Shown: in pieces, positions 61,464 to 64,000 of the stretch | How the letters are laid out: every line of letters begins with the position of its first letter | Numbering within the stretch: position 1 is the first letter of the stretch | Notes under the pieces: model-generated | Database searches by the model: none | Told to the model about the DNA's origin: nothing | What the model saw: only the letters and a program-made list of their open reading frames with translations | From: Sphingomonas sp. J315 | GTDB taxonomy: Bacteria > Pseudomonadota > Alphaproteobacteria > Sphingomonadales > Sphingomonadaceae | Reading direction: 5' to 3' | DNA: 64,000 bases | NCBI RefSeq assembly: GCF_024666595.1 | Contig: NZ_CP088296.1 | Span: 2,904,501-2,968,500 of the forward strand | Program-made: the position numbers and the translations under genes

Positions 61464-62735
61464 TCAAGTCTCCCGCCGCGCCCACCGGTATAGCGGCAAC
61501 GCCGTCAGCATTAACGCAAGGCTCCACGCGCTAGCCTCGGTCCCTGCGCCCCATAGTGCCCACAGGCAGAAGGGCAGGGCGAGCGCGGCCGGGATGAGGG
61601 CGACGCGGCGCACTAGCCCGGCGACGCAGATTGCGAGATAGAACCACAGCGCCGAGGACGTTGTCAGCAGGATCGCGAACTCCATCGCCTTGCTGAGGCT
61701 CCGGTCGGCAGTGGACGCGACGAGCAGGGTGGCGAGGATGCTGGCCAACAGCAACCCGACCACCGGCGCATCCTTTGCGTTCACCCGGCCGAACCATGCG
61801 GGCAGCAGCCCCGCGCGCGTCATGCCGAGCGGCAGCTCACCCTGCACCAGCACCCAGCAATTGAGCGCGCCTATCGCAGAAATCGCGGCGAAGACCGCGA
61901 CGAACTTGCCCGCGCCGCTCCCCAGGTAAGTTTCGACGAACAGCGTGAACGGCGCGGTCGACCCGGCGACCTTGTCTGCGGGCAGGTTGAAAGCGATGCC
62001 CGTGCCCACCACGACATAGAGCAGACCGACCAGCGCTGTGCCGATCATCGTCGCGCGCAGGATGTTGCGACCGGGATCGCGCACGCGTTCGGCGACCAGC
62101 CCCGCCGCTTCGAAGCCGACCAACGGAAATAATGTCAGCGTGACCGCAGCCGTCAGCCCACCATAGCCCGGCCCGGTGCCCGGCCAGACCGGTGCGCTCG
62201 CTCGCTCCGATCCGGCGAGCCACAGGACGATGCCGATCACGAAGATCAGCGGCAGAAGCTTCAGCACGGTCGTCGCCACCTGAATCTGCCCCGCCAGCCG
62301 CGCACCGGCCATGTTGGTCAGGGTGAACAGCCAGATCAGCCCCGCCGTCGCGATTGCGCTGTTGACGGGACTCGCCACGAACCAGGGCTCCAGCGCGCCG
62401 AGATAGCCGACTGCCGACCCGGCGATCGCCGCTACCGCCGTCCAGTTGGAAATCCAGTAGCTCCATCCGACCAGCGCGCCCGTGGTCGGCCCCAGCACCG
62501 CGCCGGTGACGGCAACCGCGCTCGTCTGCTCGGGCGTCTGCCGACTGAGCATGGCCATCACATAGCCGATCGCCATTACGCCGGCGATGCTGATGATCCA
62601 TGCGATCACCGCGATCCAACCATAGGGTGCGATGTACGCGGGCAACTGGAAGATGCCGGCACCTATCATCCCGCCGACCACCATCGCGGTCGCTGTCCAC
62701 ATGCCGAACGGGCGCCTGTCCATGGTCATCTTCAT
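61464..62735 (-). CDS. APC-family amino-acid permease/antiporter
   Basis: A 423-aa integral membrane transporter with about twelve helices. Family signatures are TATAMVVGGMIGAGIFQLPAYIAPYG (helix 1 with the GxGIF motif), TLFPLVGFEAAGLVAERVRDPGRNI (helix 6 and loop) and FAAISAIGALNCWVLVQGELPLGMTRAG. It resembles arginine/agmatine-type exchangers in overall pattern, but the substrate is not certain. It is convergent with the Rieske gene stub. Confidence 0.9.
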   Translation of the reverse strand: MKMTMDRRPFGMWTATAMVVGGMIGAGIFQLPAYIAPYGWIAVIAWIISIAGVMAIGYVMAMLSRQTPEQTSAVAVTGAVLGPTTGALVGWSYWISNWTAVAAIAGSAVGYLGALEPWFVASPVNSAIATAGLIWLFTLTNMAGARLAGQIQVATTVLKLLPLIFVIGIVLWLAGSERASAPVWPGTGPGYGGLTAAVTLTLFPLVGFEAAGLVAERVRDPGRNILRATMIGTALVGLLYVVVGTGIAFNLPADKVAGSTAPFTLFVETYLGSGAGKFVAVFAAISAIGALNCWVLVQGELPLGMTRAGLLPAWFGRVNAKDAPVVGLLLASILATLLVASTADRSLSKAMEFAILLTTSSALWFYLAICVAGLVRRVALIPAALALPFCLWALWGAGTEASAWSLALMLTALPLYRWARRET

Positions 62736-62835
62736 CCCCCGCGCGCAGAATGGTCTGGCGGGGTACCGAAGTAAATCTCAGTAGACCTTGGCGGGTGCTG
62801 CGATGCCAATTGGGCAGCCAGCATAGTGCTCCCTG

Positions 62836-63005
62836 CCGACCCGACAGGGCGACAGGCGCCGATTTGAACCGGTCAAGCGCGGTTATGTCGAGGCGCGCCA
62901 TTCGTCGAGCGAAGTCATTTCGGAAGGGGACCTCGTCGAGATTGCCGCGGGGATTGAGCGCTTCGGGGCGTTGTCGACCTCGGACGAGTGCGATTTTGCT
63001 CGAGA
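62836..63005 (+). pseudogene. fragment of a second MNT-HEPN gene (HEPN C-terminal part)
   Basis: In one plus-strand frame this reads DRRRFEPVKRGYVEARHSSSEVISEGDL, closely matching DRRRFELLKRAYVEARYSSSYAISSEDL near the end of the fusion protein at 31436-32356. A 15-nt exact match (TATGTCGAGGCGCGC) occurs in both. Upstream no nucleotidyltransferase part is present, and the frame runs on into the antisense of the amidohydrolase gene. It is a remnant of a lost copy. Confidence 0.75.
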
Positions 63006-64000
63006 TCAGCTCAACTTCAGGAACTTCAGCATGTTCTCCCGAAAAAGCAGCGCGCTCTTTGACCCCCAGAAGCAGTGATTGGCTACCGCGTCACGCAGGT
63101 TGCTGAGATAGGCGTGTGCCCGTGCATCCTGGCCCACCATGATCCAGTCAGATCCGAAAAGGACGTATTCCCCTTGGCTGTTCGCCTCGCGGCAGGCGGA
63201 CGCGAAGAAATCGAGTACGTCGTTCGCGCTGCCTGAAAGGATGTCGTCGTCGTAACTCATGTCGACATAGATCTGTGCACCAGGTCGGCCATCTGAAGCT
63301 GGCTTGTTCAGTCGCAGGATCTCGACAAGAAGCGCCCTGTTTTCGACTGACCGTCGGAAGTGACCAAGGCAAACGCGCAAGGGGTTGCCGCCCCAGCCTT
63401 GAACCTGTTTCGCGCGTTCGATCCAAAATCTTGGGCTGGCCCTGACGCCGGCACCTTCCATCGATGCCATGCTGTTTGCCGCATGCGCCAGGAGCGGGAC
63501 ATCGAGCTCCGCGCTTGCCCTGAAGAACTGGTCCAGCGAAATGTCGACCTCGCGACCGACACGCGCGATATCCCAGCCTTGCTTGGTCCACCAGGTGCGA
63601 ACCTCGCGCGCGCCGCGTTCGCCGTGCGAGACATCAAGGTCGCCATTCGATGACGCACGAAAGCCCATGGGTGGATAGAGTTTGAAGCCCCGGATGCGAT
63701 GCGAGGCGGCCTGATTGGCTGCCTGCTCGGCCCGGATCCAGTCCAGCATCGTCTCCAAGTACGGTCTGGTTCCCGACAGGCGTTCGCCGGCGTGGCGCAG
63801 CGGGTCGTAGCCGGCAAAGGTGTGCAGCGTAATGGGACTGCCTTCCCGCTTTGCGATGCTGGCATATCGCGTCCAGAACGCAACCTGATCTGATTGCTTC
63901 GACGCTTGGTCGGGGCGGTCGCCAAGCCACCGGTCGAAGTCGACCAGAAGATTGATCGCATGATCGACCCTCGCGTTCGACGCCTTGATCGTGTCGCGAT
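63006..64000 (-). CDS. amidohydrolase-family protein, partial (5' end beyond the window)
   Basis: At least 331 codons remain open to the window edge in one frame; the start lies beyond 64000. It resembles amidohydrolase_2 (PF04909): HAINLLVDFDRWLGDRP, SPITLHTFAGYDPLR, IRGFKLYPPMGFRASSNG with a likely metal-site Lys region, VPLLAHAANSMASMEGAG, LGHFRRSVENRALLVE, YVDMSYDDDIL and VLFGSDWIMVGQD with a final metal-type Asp. The enzymes hydrolyse or decarboxylate cyclic or aromatic acids. The C-terminus ends ENMLKFLKLS. Confidence 0.85.
   Translation of the reverse strand, partial: RDTIKASNARVDHAINLLVDFDRWLGDRPDQASKQSDQVAFWTRYASIAKREGSPITLHTFAGYDPLRHAGERLSGTRPYLETMLDWIRAEQAANQAASHRIRGFKLYPPMGFRASSNGDLDVSHGERGAREVRTWWTKQGWDIARVGREVDISLDQFFRASAELDVPLLAHAANSMASMEGAGVRASPRFWIERAKQVQGWGGNPLRVCLGHFRRSVENRALLVEILRLNKPASDGRPGAQIYVDMSYDDDILSGSANDVLDFFASACREANSQGEYVLFGSDWIMVGQDARAHAYLSNLRDAVANHCFWGSKSALLFRENMLKFLKLS

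Noticed and set aside
1..64000. tRNA, rRNA genes and CRISPR arrays
   Set aside because: No cloverleaf, rRNA-like stretch or regularly spaced repeat array was noticed anywhere in the window.

Overview
The window is GC-rich, densely packed bacterial DNA. Its gene families point to a sphingomonad (Alphaproteobacteria, order Sphingomonadales). The pointers are an STN-type TonB receptor with FecI/FecR, a proteobacterial lasso-peptide locus with a dedicated isopeptidase, a luxR-luxI-phyH block, a cop/cnr-like copper cluster, and mobilisation genes with DUF736, DUF2958, ArdC and a ParB-like protein. I see no rRNA, tRNA or CRISPR array.

Layout. 1-6 kb: an MreB paralogue, a uracil-DNA-glycosylase-family protein, a MarR-DUF488 pair, and a TPR gene damaged by a frameshift and by the end of an IS3-family remnant. 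6-10.3 kb: a respiratory and O2/NO module with DUF1971, group III truncated globin, single-domain globin and alternative oxidase on the minus strand, divergent from fixL-fixJ; a FixJ-box-like palindrome lies in the gap. 10.3-19.2 kb: an EamA transporter, an FMN-dependent glutamate-synthase-like enzyme and a full mrp cation/proton antiporter operon with MrpA and MrpB fused. 19.7-20.6 kb: an intact IS5-family element. 20.6-28.3 kb: a copper-resistance island (SnoaL-like, copD, copC, a cnrYXH-like ECF system, cueR with its operator, glutaredoxin-MauE fusion, copA, copB, DUF3147). 28.8-30.4 kb: a divergent response regulator and GAF/HWE-type kinase. 30.6-42.2 kb: an integrative or mobilisable accessory block (tyrosine recombinase, MNT-HEPN fusion, VirD2-like relaxase, VirB1-like transglycosylase, TraF-type peptidase, HTH, DUF736, ParB-like, DUF2958, ArdC).

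43.4-55.2 kb is the most interesting part: a lasso-peptide locus. A fecI-fecR-TonB receptor-isopeptidase operon runs tail to tail against an A-B-C lasso operon. Upstream of the precursor, on the same strand, lie gntR, phyH, luxI and luxR, so a quorum-sensing circuit adjoins the peptide genes. The precursor (42-43 aa, 52025-52153) has a Thr at leader position -2 and a predicted 21-residue core with a Gly1-Asp8 ring. Its 5' leader holds a hairpin whose loop is complementary to its own Shine-Dalgarno sequence. Inference: quorum sensing controls peptide production, while receptor and isopeptidase sense, import and linearise it.

55.4-59.4 kb holds DUF2285, RadC, a MarR-like protein and a membrane-tethered HTH protein typical of integrated elements. 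60.1-64 kb holds a Rieske oxygenase behind an operator-like dyad, a FAD-oxidoreductase gene cut after 12 codons, an APC permease, a HEPN-gene fragment and an amidohydrolase running off the window.

Four otherwise good genes (fixL, mrpD, copD, phyH) carry a +1 base in a G6-G7 tract. I treat these as probable homopolymer sequencing errors and annotate each gene as one feature.
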